From: Actinomycetes bacterium
GTDB taxonomy: Bacteria > Actinomycetota > Actinomycetes > Actinomycetales > Dermatophilaceae
Length of the DNA: 64,000 bases
Reading direction: 5' to 3'
Assembly (NCBI GenBank): GCA_029778715.1
Contig: JAKOPT010000049.1
Coordinates: 62,001 to 126,000 of the forward strand
Shown: piece by piece, positions 18,090 to 27,067 of the stretch
Layout of the letters: each line of letters starts with the position of its first letter
How positions within the stretch are numbered: the first letter of the stretch is position 1
Made by a program: the position numbers and the translations under genes
Notes under the pieces: generated by a model
What the model was told of the DNA's origin: nothing
The model's input: only the letters and a program-made list of their open reading frames with translations
Databases searched by the model: none

Positions 18090-20885
18090 GGCAGGGGGGT
18101 CCCCAGCGGGGGGATCGGGGACCACGCGCGGCGGACCAGCGGGAGCCACGACCCGTCCCCGGCGCCGGCGCGGCCTCGTAGCCGGTGCGGCCGCGACGTC
18201 GAGGAGGAGGTGCTGTTCGGGTGCCGGGTCTGTTGTCTCGCCGCTGGGCTCGACGGTGAACTCCGGAGCAATCGCTGTCGGCAGAACCTCGGTGACCTCG
18301 GGCAACGGCTCACTCACCGACGGTGCCGCGTCGGGCGTCTCACCCGCCGCGTCGGGGCCCTGGCCCGGGTCGGCCGGCTGGAGCACACCCGTTTCGGGTT
18401 CGTTGGGGACAGCAACTGCCTCGGGGGCCTCGGTGATGTCGGTCGTCGCCACCTCGGGAGAGGGCGCCATCGTCTTGACCGCGGCGGCATGGGCCGCCGC
18501 CGCGATCTGGGCGGCGGTCGGGCCGCTCGGTTTGCGGTCGGACTCGCGCGGCTCACTCGGGGTCTCGTTGCGCCGTCCCCGGCCCCGCGACCCGCTGCCG
18601 GCACCGGGAGCGGCATACGCCGGCTCGGCAACCGCTGACTCGACGGGTTCGGTGTGGACGAGTATGCCGCGCCCGTTGCACGCCTCACACGTCTCGGAAA
18701 AGACCTCGATGAGACCCGAGCCGACGCGCTTGCGGGTCATCTGGACCAGGCCCAGCGAGGTGACCTCGGCGACCTGGTGCTTGGTGCGGTCCCGGCCCAG
18801 GCATTCGAGGAGGCGGCGCACGACGAGGTCGCGGTTGGACTCCAGGACCATGTCGATGAAGTCGATGACGATGATGCCGCCGATGTCCCGCAACCGCAGT
18901 TGCCGCACGATCTCCTCGGCGGCCTCGATGTTGTTCTTCGTCACCGTTTCTTCGAGGTTGCCCCCCGAGCCGACGAACTTGCCGGTGTTGACGTCGACGA
19001 CGGTCATCGCCTCGGTGCGGTCGATGACGAGCGAGCCGCCCGAGGGCAGCCACACCTTGCGGTCCATCGCCTTGGCGAGTTGTTCCTGGACCCGGTAGTG
19101 GGTGAACAGGTCGGCCTCGCTGGTCCACCGGGTGAGGCGCTGGGCCAGGTCGGGGGCGACATCATCGACGTAGTCGCTGACCTCGGCCCAGGCCCGCTCC
19201 CCCGACACGACGAGTTCGGCGAAGTCCTCGGTGAAGATGTCGCGAATGACCCGCACGGTGAGGTCGGGTTCGCCGTGGACGAGGGTCGGTGCCCCGCCCG
19301 AGCCGGACTTGCGGTGGCTGGCCGTGTGCGCCTTCTTCTGGATCTTGGCCCACGCCTTGGTGAGGCGTTCGACATCAGCCCGCAGTTCCTCCTCGCTGGC
19401 CCCCTCGGCGGCGGTGCGGACGATGACACCCGCGGAATCGGGAACGATCTCCTTGAGGATCGCCTTGAGTCGGGCCCTCTCGGTGTCGGGCAGTTTGCGG
19501 GAGATGCCCGTCATGGCCCCCTCGGGGACGAAGACGAGGAACCGGCCCGGCAACGAGATCTGGCTCGTCAGGCGGGCCCCCTTGTGCCCGATCGGGTCCT
19601 TGGTGACTTGGACGAGGACGGTGTCGCCGGAGGTCAGGGCGTTTTCGATGCGCTTGGCCTGCCCGCCTTCGAGGCCAGCGGCATCCCAATTGACCTCACC
19701 GGCATACAGGACGGCGTTGCGGCCCTTGCCGATGTCGACGAAGGCCGCCTCCATGGAGGGGAGGACGTTCTGGACCCGGCCGAGGTAGACGTTGCCGACC
19801 ATCGTCGTCGACGTCTCGCGCGAGACGTAGTGCTCGACGAGAACCCCGTCTTCGAGGACCCCGATCTGGGTGCGTTCGGCGGTGCCGCGCACGACCATGA
19901 CCCGCTCGACGCTCTCGCGACGGGCGAGGAACTCGGCCTCGGTGATGATGGTGCGGCGCCGCCCGGCCTCCCGGCCGTCCCGGCGGCGTTGCTTCTTCGC
20001 CTCGAGACGGGTTGAGCCCTTGACGGCGGTGGGCTCGTCGCGGGTGGGGCGCGGCTCACGGACCTTGGTGACGGTGCCGGGCGGGTCGTCGTTGTCGCCG
20101 ACCCCGGAGGCGCTGCGCCGCCGGCGCCGCCGGCGCCGGCTCGACTCCGCCCCCTCGTCGGCGCTTGCCTGGTCCGCGGACTCGGAGTCGGGTATCTCGG
20201 TCTCTCCGGTGCTCTCCGCGCTCTCCCCGTCGGGCGCCTCGTCACTGTCCGCGCCCGTGCGGGCCCGCCGGCCGCGCCCGCCACGGCGCCGGCGCCGGCT
20301 CCCCGACTCACCGCCGGTGTCGTCCGCGGAGTCATCGCTCACTGCGACCGCGGACTCCTCGGTGTCGAGGGTCTCCGGCTCGGCGACCACCTCGGGTGGT
20401 GCTGGCTGGGCCGGGGCGATGGCCCGGCGCGGCCGGCGGACCACCGTGGTGTCGGGTGCCTGGAAGAGCAGCCCGAAACTCGGCACCACCGGGGCCGGCG
20501 CGTCGGCCGGTTCCTCGTCCTCGTCGACAGCTTGCTCGTTCTCGTTGACAGCCTCGTCGGTGTCCTCATCACCCTCGCCGGCGTCCTCGACAGCCTCGAC
20601 GGGGACGACGAACTCCTCCTCGGCCACCGGCTCGGGGTCGGTGGGGAGCGCAGCGTCGTCGGTGACCGGGTCCGGGGCCACATCGGGAGCCACAGGCAGC
20701 GGGTCCTCGCTCGGCGGCGCAGTTGGCGCGGCGCCCTCCGCATCACTCGGCGCGACGGGAGTCTCGGTCGCATCCGCGGCATACGGGGTATCGGCGGGAG
20801 CCTTGGCGGCCTTCTTCGTGGCCCGGCGTCGCTTGGGCGCCTTGTCGGTGGGTTCGGCGGTCACAGGGGTCTCGGGGGAAGCCAT
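18078..20885 (-). CDS. rne: Ribonuclease E/G family protein
   Basis: Endoribonuclease of mRNA decay and rRNA processing. 935 residues in the actinobacterial layout, with the catalytic core in the middle. N-terminal arm 1-300 is acidic and Ala/Pro-rich with RRRRRGGRG-type basic clusters. The core has an S1 domain (VGNVYLGRVQNVLPSMEAAFVDIG), active-site Asp residues in VDVNTGKFVG and VIDFIDMV, and the Zn-link CEACNGRG. A C-terminal disordered arm of about 190 residues follows; such arms normally bind degradosome partners. The last codons lie in a repeat element. No close neighbour operon. Confidence 0.95.
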   Translation of the reverse strand: MASPETPVTAEPTDKAPKRRRATKKAAKAPADTPYAADATETPVAPSDAEGAAPTAPPSEDPLPVAPDVAPDPVTDDAALPTDPEPVAEEEFVVPVEAVEDAGEGDEDTDEAVNENEQAVDEDEEPADAPAPVVPSFGLLFQAPDTTVVRRPRRAIAPAQPAPPEVVAEPETLDTEESAVAVSDDSADDTGGESGSRRRRRGGRGRRARTGADSDEAPDGESAESTGETEIPDSESADQASADEGAESSRRRRRRRRSASGVGDNDDPPGTVTKVREPRPTRDEPTAVKGSTRLEAKKQRRRDGREAGRRRTIITEAEFLARRESVERVMVVRGTAERTQIGVLEDGVLVEHYVSRETSTTMVGNVYLGRVQNVLPSMEAAFVDIGKGRNAVLYAGEVNWDAAGLEGGQAKRIENALTSGDTVLVQVTKDPIGHKGARLTSQISLPGRFLVFVPEGAMTGISRKLPDTERARLKAILKEIVPDSAGVIVRTAAEGASEEELRADVERLTKAWAKIQKKAHTASHRKSGSGGAPTLVHGEPDLTVRVIRDIFTEDFAELVVSGERAWAEVSDYVDDVAPDLAQRLTRWTSEADLFTHYRVQEQLAKAMDRKVWLPSGGSLVIDRTEAMTVVDVNTGKFVGSGGNLEETVTKNNIEAAEEIVRQLRLRDIGGIIVIDFIDMVLESNRDLVVRRLLECLGRDRTKHQVAEVTSLGLVQMTRKRVGSGLIEVFSETCEACNGRGILVHTEPVESAVAEPAYAAPGAGSGSRGRGRRNETPSEPRESDRKPSGPTAAQIAAAAHAAAVKTMAPSPEVATTDITEAPEAVAVPNEPETGVLQPADPGQGPDAAGETPDAAPSVSEPLPEVTEVLPTAIAPEFTVEPSGETTDPAPEQHLLLDVAAAPATRPRRRRGRVVAPAGPPRVVPDPPAGDPPADSR

Positions 20886-21040
20886 GACGGCTCCTTTCCT
20901 CCCACGGCGACGACCGCCACACCCGCCCCGACCCCATGGATCGGTGCCGGTCGCCCCGCGGTGGGCGATCGAATCGGGTCACGCTCGACCCGGAAGCCTG
21001 GATTGCTCCCCACCGGTTCGCGCGAACGGCGCGGCCCCGG

Positions 21041-21790
21041 TCAGGAGCCGACGGCCTCCTTGTCGGCGGCCAACGGATCGGCCACCCCACCGGAGTCGCG
21101 CAACGGACCCTGCGCCAGCCGGGTCACCAGGGGTGGGACCGGCGGCGCGAAGGCACCCACGGCGCGCAGTGCGGTCAGGATGTCGTCGGGGCGCACGGAC
21201 GGTGTGGAATGCCGTACGACCACCCGAAGTATCGCACAGTCCCCTGACTCGTCCCCGGACACGCGGATCGTCACCACGGCCGCCCGCGTGTCGAACGTCT
21301 TGGGACCGGTCTTGAACATCCGGCTCACCGGGGCCGTCTCGGCAGCCAGGTATGCCGCGACCGCCCGCTCCGCTTCGGCGGGCGCGACGCCCCGGAAACG
21401 CAGTTCCCAGTCGCTGGCCTGGAGCCGGTCCGCCAGTCCCCCGGGGCCGGCGACGACGACCTCGACGATGTCGAGCGCGGCCGGGAGAGCCGCATCGAGG
21501 GCGTCACGGACCGCCTCCGGGTCGAGATGCTCGATGACCTGAATCTCGACGTACTCGGCCTCGCTCGCGGCCCCCGTCGGCGCCCCGTTGGCGTAGGAGA
21601 TCCGCGGATGCGGATGGAAACCGGCAGAAAACGCCATCGGTATGCCGGCCCGCCGCAAGGCCCGCTCCAACGCGCGGGCGATGTCGCGGGTCGAGGAGAA
21701 CCGCATCCGGCCCCGCTTGGCATACCGGATCCGCAGCCGCTGGACCGGGGGCGGAGGCGGTGGTCCCTGCGGGGTGCGTTGGCGAGCCAT
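21041..21790 (-). CDS. TIGR03936 / DUF2344 radical-SAM-associated protein
   Basis: 249 residues from ATG 21790. RLRIRYAKRGRMRFSSTRD and AFSAGFHPHPRIS are hallmark motifs of the DUF2344 family. In most bacteria this protein is encoded next to, or fused with, the TIGR03960 radical-SAM enzyme. Here that partner lies at 27068-29020, with four unrelated genes between. The pair is of unknown reaction, possibly tRNA- or ribosome-linked given its usual company with rne, rplU and rpmA. The N-terminal PPPPPP run is unusual. Confidence 0.88.
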   Translation of the reverse strand: MARQRTPQGPPPPPPVQRLRIRYAKRGRMRFSSTRDIARALERALRRAGIPMAFSAGFHPHPRISYANGAPTGAASEAEYVEIQVIEHLDPEAVRDALDAALPAALDIVEVVVAGPGGLADRLQASDWELRFRGVAPAEAERAVAAYLAAETAPVSRMFKTGPKTFDTRAAVVTIRVSGDESGDCAILRVVVRHSTPSVRPDDILTALRAVGAFAPPVPPLVTRLAQGPLRDSGGVADPLAADKEAVGS

Positions 21791-21932
21791 GGGCCCAGTA
21801 TCTCCCGGGGGACCGCCCGCTTTCGCGCCCACGACCCGTCTCTGGTGGCCGTTCCGCCGCGACCCACCGCCTGCCGTGCGGCGCGGCATACGACCACCAT
21901 GACCGCCACCGGGAGGGGCGGCCACGACAACG

Positions 21933-21966
21933 CGTGGGCCCGGCCGCCACAGCGACCGGGCCCACG
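21933..21966 (-). terminator. Hairpin after the sedolisin gene
   Basis: Perfect 11-bp arms CGTGGGCCCGG (21933-21943) and CCGGGCCCACG (21956-21966), starting 16 bp beyond the protease stop on the minus strand. No T-run. Confidence 0.6.
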
Positions 21967-21981
21967 GGTGGGGAGCCAACC

Positions 21982-23982
21982 TCAGCGGTGGCTCACCGCG
22001 CGGATGTAGTCGAGGGTCGGGGTGCCGACGCCGGTCACGTTGTCCCAGCCCTTGCCCGTAGCGAGCGAGGAGTCATGGTTGAACGTGCGGACGCTGGTGA
22101 CGAACCCGCCAGTGGCGTTGAGCCGGTTGGCGAAGTCGACCCGGACGTTGCCGAGGTCACCTTGCGGGGTGACGTCGAAGAAGACGCCGCGCTTGGTCGC
22201 CACGGAGTAGATCGTCGGGTTGGCGAAACCGATCCGCATCCGGCCTTGCTGGGCGACGGCCTGCTCACCGGCGAACAGCGGAGCGGACAGGCTGGTGCCG
22301 CCGATGCGGTACTCGCCGTACTTGATGCCCTGGCCCCACTTGTTCGGACCGGAGAAGACCTGGGTCTGGCCGACGAGCATGCCGGTCGTCGGGTCGCCGT
22401 CCATCGCCACGTCGGGGACGCCCCGCATCGGGCAACCGGTCTTGGCACCGGTCTGGTAGTACGGCTGGGTGAAGACCTCGCTGCAGCCGCCGCCGGCCCC
22501 GTAGACGAAGCCAACGGGGTTCCACTTGCCGCTGGCCAGGGAGTACTTCTCGGTGCCCCAACCGGTTTCGAAGATCCGGTTGCCGCGCTTGTCGATCGCC
22601 AGCGAGGTACCGCCGACCGCGGTCACCCACTTGCTCGACACGGGCAGGTCGGTCTGGATGTAGCCGTTGGTCGCCTGCTCGTCGCCGTTGTCGCCGGAGG
22701 AGAAGTAGAACCCGATGCCCTGGAGGGCGCCCTGGGCGAAGATCGAGTCGTAGGCGTCGAGGAGGGCCTGGTCGAAGGTCGGGGTCTTGACGCCTTCGAC
22801 GTCGACAAACGACGGCTCGCCCCAGGAGTTGGAGACGATCGAGGCGTTGTTGTCGGTGACGATCTGGCTCAACGCACCCATGAGGTCGTCGTCATAGCAG
22901 CTGGCCGCACCGTAGTAGGCGACGTTGGCGTCGGGCGCGATGCCGTGGACGGCCTCGACGTCGAGGGTCTCCTCGCCGTACCACCCGTTGCCACCACAGT
23001 CAGCCACCCGCGCCGGGTCGTATGCCGTGTTGTTGGTCTGGGTGAACTGGCCGCCGCGGAACTTCTTGTCGCCGTGCCGGGTCGCGTATTCGTTGGCGTC
23101 CTGGAGGATCGTCGGCGAGGCGAACGCGTCGGTGATCGCCACGGTCTGCTCGCGGCCGCTACGCCCACTGGCGGTGACCCCGTAGACCGAGCGGTACTGG
23201 GAGGGGGTGTAGCCGCAGACGACGTAGGGCAACTTCTTGCCCTGGAACTTGGGGTCCGTGGTGTCGACCTTCTGTCCGTAGTAGTCCGAGCAGGGGTCGG
23301 CGTTGGCGAACCCGGGAGCGGGACCGAGGTCCTTGGGGCCGGTGGTCGACGCTCCCACACGCGAGCCGGCGCCCGGGATGTCCTGCGCTTGGTCGTTGCC
23401 CGACGACGGCGAGACCCAGTGGTTGAGGGTGTCCAGGCCGGTGACGGCGAGGACGGCGCCGCCGAGGGCGTCGGGGACGGTGACCGCGGTCGTCGGCGCG
23501 TTGCCCGAGCGGCCGTTGAGAGTGAAGTTGGCCAGCCCGGCGGTGAACGCGGTGTTCATCGCCGCCGCCGACCCGCTGACCGCGACGTAGTGGTTGTCGG
23601 GGCCCACCGAGTCGACCGACAGTCCGGCCCCCTTGAGCCAGGCGGAGACCGCCGACACCGTGTCCGCGGTTGCGGCATACGTGGCGCGGTACTGGTCCGG
23701 GGTGAGGTACTTTCCGTAGTCAGCGGAGTCGGGGTCCGAGACCGCCTTGGCTTGCGCTTCGAGCGCGGCGCGATCACGCACGGTCAGCCAGACCTTGGCG
23801 TGCAGGCCACTGGTCACTGGGGCCTTGCGGGACGAAGCAGCCTTGGCCGTCCAGGCCGGCGCCTCGGAGATTTGGTGCCGCCCGCCGTCTTGGCGGGGGG
23901 CGGCGGTCGCCGTCGCGGTGACGCCGCAGACCAGCGCGGTCGCGCCGGCCAGCGCCACGGCGCTGCGGGTCCATCGAGTCAT
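21982..23982 (-). CDS. Secreted S53 sedolisin-family serine-carboxyl protease
   Basis: An exported endopeptidase, normally acid-active, of 666 residues. Signal peptide 1-27 (ALAGATALVCGVTATATAA). A pro-domain (about 50-200) has the Pro-kumamolisin pattern (YGKYLTPDQYRATYA). The catalytic Glu and Asp are in GEETLDVEAVHGIAP, and the nucleophile is in GGTSLSAPLFAG. The C-terminal GKGWDNVTGVGTP region fits the calcium-binding end of the family. Six or more Cys in the mature part suggest disulfides. It is the first of four genes that separate the DUF2344 gene from its radical-SAM partner. Confidence 0.92.
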   Translation of the reverse strand: MTRWTRSAVALAGATALVCGVTATATAAPRQDGGRHQISEAPAWTAKAASSRKAPVTSGLHAKVWLTVRDRAALEAQAKAVSDPDSADYGKYLTPDQYRATYAATADTVSAVSAWLKGAGLSVDSVGPDNHYVAVSGSAAAMNTAFTAGLANFTLNGRSGNAPTTAVTVPDALGGAVLAVTGLDTLNHWVSPSSGNDQAQDIPGAGSRVGASTTGPKDLGPAPGFANADPCSDYYGQKVDTTDPKFQGKKLPYVVCGYTPSQYRSVYGVTASGRSGREQTVAITDAFASPTILQDANEYATRHGDKKFRGGQFTQTNNTAYDPARVADCGGNGWYGEETLDVEAVHGIAPDANVAYYGAASCYDDDLMGALSQIVTDNNASIVSNSWGEPSFVDVEGVKTPTFDQALLDAYDSIFAQGALQGIGFYFSSGDNGDEQATNGYIQTDLPVSSKWVTAVGGTSLAIDKRGNRIFETGWGTEKYSLASGKWNPVGFVYGAGGGCSEVFTQPYYQTGAKTGCPMRGVPDVAMDGDPTTGMLVGQTQVFSGPNKWGQGIKYGEYRIGGTSLSAPLFAGEQAVAQQGRMRIGFANPTIYSVATKRGVFFDVTPQGDLGNVRVDFANRLNATGGFVTSVRTFNHDSSLATGKGWDNVTGVGTPTLDYIRAVSHR

Positions 23983-24060
23983 GTGTGATCCTCCTGGAAT
24001 TGTCAGGCCCTACGCCCGACCCACAGGAAGGTCTACCTGCCCCCTAGGGGACCTGACCCC

Positions 24061-24072
24061 TGACAAATGTCA
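24061..24072. promoter_or_regulatory. Small palindrome upstream of sedolisin
   Basis: TGACA-AA-TGTCA, 79 bp before the protease start and just beyond the stop of the WXG-like gene. It is AT-richer than its surroundings. It could be an operator for the protease; there is no independent support. Confidence 0.25.
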
Positions 24073-24139
24073 TGACTCGCCCGACTCGCCCGCCGGGGCA
24101 CCGCCTGGCTCGGGCAGTGGGTCCTACCGCCGGGTTCGG

Positions 24140-24946
24140 TCACTTGGCCGCCCAGGACGGCAGGGTCTCGGTGACACTGACGAGGTCGTCGGGGTCGCCG
24201 GTGCCGCCCTCCCTCTTGGACCGCGAATGGCCGAACGATCGGGCCACGTTGGCCTCGAGGGTCGCCAGGGCCGCGGTGATCGCTGCGTCTGCCGCCTGGT
24301 AGGCCGAGTGCTGGTATTGGGTGAAGTTCGCCAGTTGTGGAAGGGTCACGCTCGCGTGATTGGCGTCGTACACCGACAACGGGACGCGCATCCCGGCGCG
24401 GACGACCCCGTAGAACGATTCACCGGCGCCGGCGGCGCGGGAGCAGCCGAACCGCATCCCGCGCGCGGCGTCCTCGACCCGGCTCAAGGACCTGCGGTGG
24501 GCGGCCACCGTCGTCTGGTAACCCAGCCCAGCGCTTCCCTTCCAGGTCCGCGCCGCGGGCAACTGGGAGTCGAACACCTCCTGCGAGGCCGCCGACAGGG
24601 CCCGTTCGACGTTCTCCCAGTCGCCGGCCGCACCTTGGAGTTGGTCCACCCAGCCGCTCGTGTCGCAGAGGAGGGTGATGCGCTGCTCCAGGGCAGACAT
24701 CGTCGAGTACAAGGGCGCCAGGGAGATGAACATCAGGGGGTATTCATCCATGAAGGCCTCTTGCTCCGCGGTCCGCGCCGGCTTGATGTCGAGGCCGGGC
24801 GGCTTGCGGAAACTGACTTGTCGGGGACTCGTGGTAGCCGCGATGCCGGCGTGGATGGTGTCGAGGGTGCCCTGGATGCTCAACCGGTAGTGCGCGATCT
24901 GGGAGACCACGTTCCGGAGGGCGGCGACGTGTTCGGTCGGGCTCAT
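24140..24946 (-). CDS. WXG-like helical protein (second gene of ESX-like pair)
   Basis: 268 residues, mostly alpha-helical, with no signal peptide or membrane helix. A WxG motif is present in TWKGSAGLGYQTTVAAHRR (about 133-151), followed by a long helix and a Ser/Lys/Arg-rich tail. The start overlaps the upstream gene's stop (ATGA), so the two are co-translated. The architecture suggests a type VII secretion substrate or partner of the larger protein, but no ESX machinery (EccC, EccD, mycosin) lies in the window. I do not recognise a named family. Confidence 0.55.
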   Translation of the reverse strand: MSPTEHVAALRNVVSQIAHYRLSIQGTLDTIHAGIAATTSPRQVSFRKPPGLDIKPARTAEQEAFMDEYPLMFISLAPLYSTMSALEQRITLLCDTSGWVDQLQGAAGDWENVERALSAASQEVFDSQLPAARTWKGSAGLGYQTTVAAHRRSLSRVEDAARGMRFGCSRAAGAGESFYGVVRAGMRVPLSVYDANHASVTLPQLANFTQYQHSAYQAADAAITAALATLEANVARSFGHSRSKREGGTGDPDDLVSVTETLPSWAAK

Positions 24947-25884
24947 CGCGCCACCGACCCCGGCGCGGACCCGGGTTGGCTCGCCGACGGTATCGGCTCG
25001 TTGGACACCATGTGCTGGCGGCCCTGGGAGTCGACGTAGCCGACGACGACGTTGCCCAGTCCGCTGCCGGTCGACAGCGTGTGGACCTGCCCGGCACTGT
25101 CGACGTACCGGATGTTCACCTGGCTCGCTCCGCCCAGGGCCCGCATGACCCCGTCGTCCACGGGGGCCGCGCCGTCGCCGGCTCCGCCGGTCCCCGGGGT
25201 CGAGGTGGCGGAGAACGTCACCACCTCGGCCTTGCCGTCTCGGTCGAGGAACGACACGGTGAGTTCGCGCGCCTGGTCACCTTGCCCCGGCATCGTCGAG
25301 ACGAGGTGGGTGGACCCGTCGGCGGCGGTGTAGGCGATGACCGAGCGCTGCGCGGTCTCGAACGACCCGGCCGGTGTGGTGGCATCGCCGTACTGCCGGT
25401 CGTGCTCCAGCGCCTTGTCGACCTGGGCCTCAAGGTCGCGCCAGGGGGTGTGCGGGGTCGGATCGGCCGGCACCGGCCCGGGGCGTGGGTCGGCGACCGG
25501 GCCCGGATCCGGCACGCCGCCATGGCCGTGTCCGGGGGTTATGGACGAGGTGGGGTGGGGGTGAGAGCCGCCGGCCCGGTGGCCCGCCGAAGCGACCGCC
25601 TTCTTGGCGTGGGAGTCGGCGGCGAGGTACCGGGCCTTGTTGCGGGCGAGCAGGTCGCGCACGTCCTGCAGCCGGGCGTGTCCGGTCTCCAGATTGCCCG
25701 CCACGGCGTTCGCCTGCTCGTGATACGCCCGGGCCACCCCCTCGAAGGGGTTGCCGACCGTGAGCGCGTCGCTCGCGCGCCGCGCGGCGGCCTGCCCGCT
25801 GCGCAGGCTCTCCTGGGCGCGTTCCCAGTGCCCGGCGTCGATGTCGAGGAATGCCAGGTCGACCTCGGTATCGGGTGTCGGCAC
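24943..25884 (-). CDS. WXG100-like N-terminus with repeat-containing C-terminal domain
   Basis: 313 residues from GTG 25884, with AGGAGG seven bases upstream; the longer frame is not supported. Residues 1-95 look like a WXG100/ESX helical hairpin (GHWERAQESL, then a YLAAD that matches the YxxxD export motif). Residues 100-155 are a Pro/His/Gly-rich linker. The C-terminal half repeats a strand motif three times: YTAADGSTHLVS, YVDSAGQVHTLS and YVDSQGRQHMVS. Together with the coupled downstream gene this looks like an exported, surface-acting or polymorphic-toxin-like pair; function unknown. Confidence 0.55.
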   Translation of the reverse strand: MPTPDTEVDLAFLDIDAGHWERAQESLRSGQAAARRASDALTVGNPFEGVARAYHEQANAVAGNLETGHARLQDVRDLLARNKARYLAADSHAKKAVASAGHRAGGSHPHPTSSITPGHGHGGVPDPGPVADPRPGPVPADPTPHTPWRDLEAQVDKALEHDRQYGDATTPAGSFETAQRSVIAYTAADGSTHLVSTMPGQGDQARELTVSFLDRDGKAEVVTFSATSTPGTGGAGDGAAPVDDGVMRALGGASQVNIRYVDSAGQVHTLSTGSGLGNVVVGYVDSQGRQHMVSNEPIPSASQPGSAPGSVAR

Positions 25885-25999
25885 GGCGGCGCCTCCTGTC
25901 GGTCGAAGTGCCCGTCGACGCCACCGTATGCCGCCCCGGGCGCCGGGTCGATGGGGAGACCTCCCCACAACCGGCTCCCCGGTCGGCGGTCGCGGCCGG

Positions 26000-27058
26000 C
26001 TAGGCGCGGCATACCTCCCGCAGGCGCGCCACCTGCTCCGGGGTGCCGAAGACGATGAGTGTGCAGCCCACGGTCAGTTCGACATCCCGTGCGGGGGTGG
26101 GGATGAACTCGCCCCTGTGCGGGCGGCGCACCGCCAACAACTGCACCCCCGAGAGATCGGAGAGTTCCGCGGCGTCCACCAGCCGCCCGATGAGCGGGGA
26201 CCCGGCGGGGAGCCGGACACCGTCGATGCGGTGTTCGATGTCGTCGTCGTGCATGACCTCGTCGAGGAACTCGGCGACATCGGCGTGGAGCGCGAAACTG
26301 GCCATCCGGCGGCCACCGATGAGTTGCGGGTTGACCGCCCGGGTGGCGCCGGCGAGGACGAGTTTCTCCTTGGATTCGACAGTGCGGGCCCGGGAGATGA
26401 TGACGAGATCCTTGCGCAGGGCCCGCGCCGACAGCGTCGAGTACATCGTGGAGGCGTCGCTCTCCAAGGCACAGACGAGAGCCCGCGCGTGGTCGATGCC
26501 CGCGGCACGGAGGGTCTCGTCACTGGTGGCATCCCCGATGACGACCAGGCCGTCGTGCCGGTTCGCGCGGGTGGCGTCGAGGTCGACGACCACCACGGTC
26601 TGCCCGGTGTCGACCAGTTGGGTCGCCGCCGAACTGCCCACCCGGCCGTAGCCGCAGACGATGACGTGGCCGCGCAGGGCCGCGATCCGGTGGTCCATGC
26701 GTCTCCTTCGAAGGTATTCGCGCAGGTGTCCCTCGGTGACGGCCTCGACGAGGACCCCGAGGTTGTAGAGGACCAGGCCGACCCCGACGAGGATCAACAC
26801 GATCGTGTAGACCTCGACGGCGGGGGTGCGGTCGTACAACTCGACGTAGCCGACGGTGGCGACCGTGAACACCGTCTGGTACAGCGCCGGGATGAAATCG
26901 AGCCCGAAGGCCATATAGCCCAAGGTGCCGAGGACGACGACGGCGACCAGGCCGCTCAGGGACACGATGACGCGCCGCAGGGCATGCGCCCCCTCGGGCA
27001 CGCCGGAGAGCAGCATTCGCCGCCGGTGGCTCTCCGAGGGGCGCGTCATGGCGCCCAT
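26000..27058 (-). CDS. Potassium channel with RCK (TrkA-N) regulatory domain
   Basis: 352 residues. Two membrane helices (about 30-52 and 80-105) flank a pore loop with the selectivity filter TVATVGYVE. A cytosolic RCK domain follows (VIVCGYGRVGSSAA Rossmann motif, D-x-D at VVDLDATRA) and then a C-terminal TrkA-C domain. It resembles MthK-type channels and would form a tetramer opened by a ligand such as Ca2+ or nucleotide. Start ATG 27058 or 27049. It ends 115 bp before the WXG pair and starts 10 bp from the radical-SAM stop, so it may be read with that gene. Confidence 0.88.
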   Translation of the reverse strand: MGAMTRPSESHRRRMLLSGVPEGAHALRRVIVSLSGLVAVVVLGTLGYMAFGLDFIPALYQTVFTVATVGYVELYDRTPAVEVYTIVLILVGVGLVLYNLGVLVEAVTEGHLREYLRRRRMDHRIAALRGHVIVCGYGRVGSSAATQLVDTGQTVVVVDLDATRANRHDGLVVIGDATSDETLRAAGIDHARALVCALESDASTMYSTLSARALRKDLVIISRARTVESKEKLVLAGATRAVNPQLIGGRRMASFALHADVAEFLDEVMHDDDIEHRIDGVRLPAGSPLIGRLVDAAELSDLSGVQLLAVRRPHRGEFIPTPARDVELTVGCTLIVFGTPEQVARLREVCRA

Positions 27059-27067
27059 CTTGGCAGG

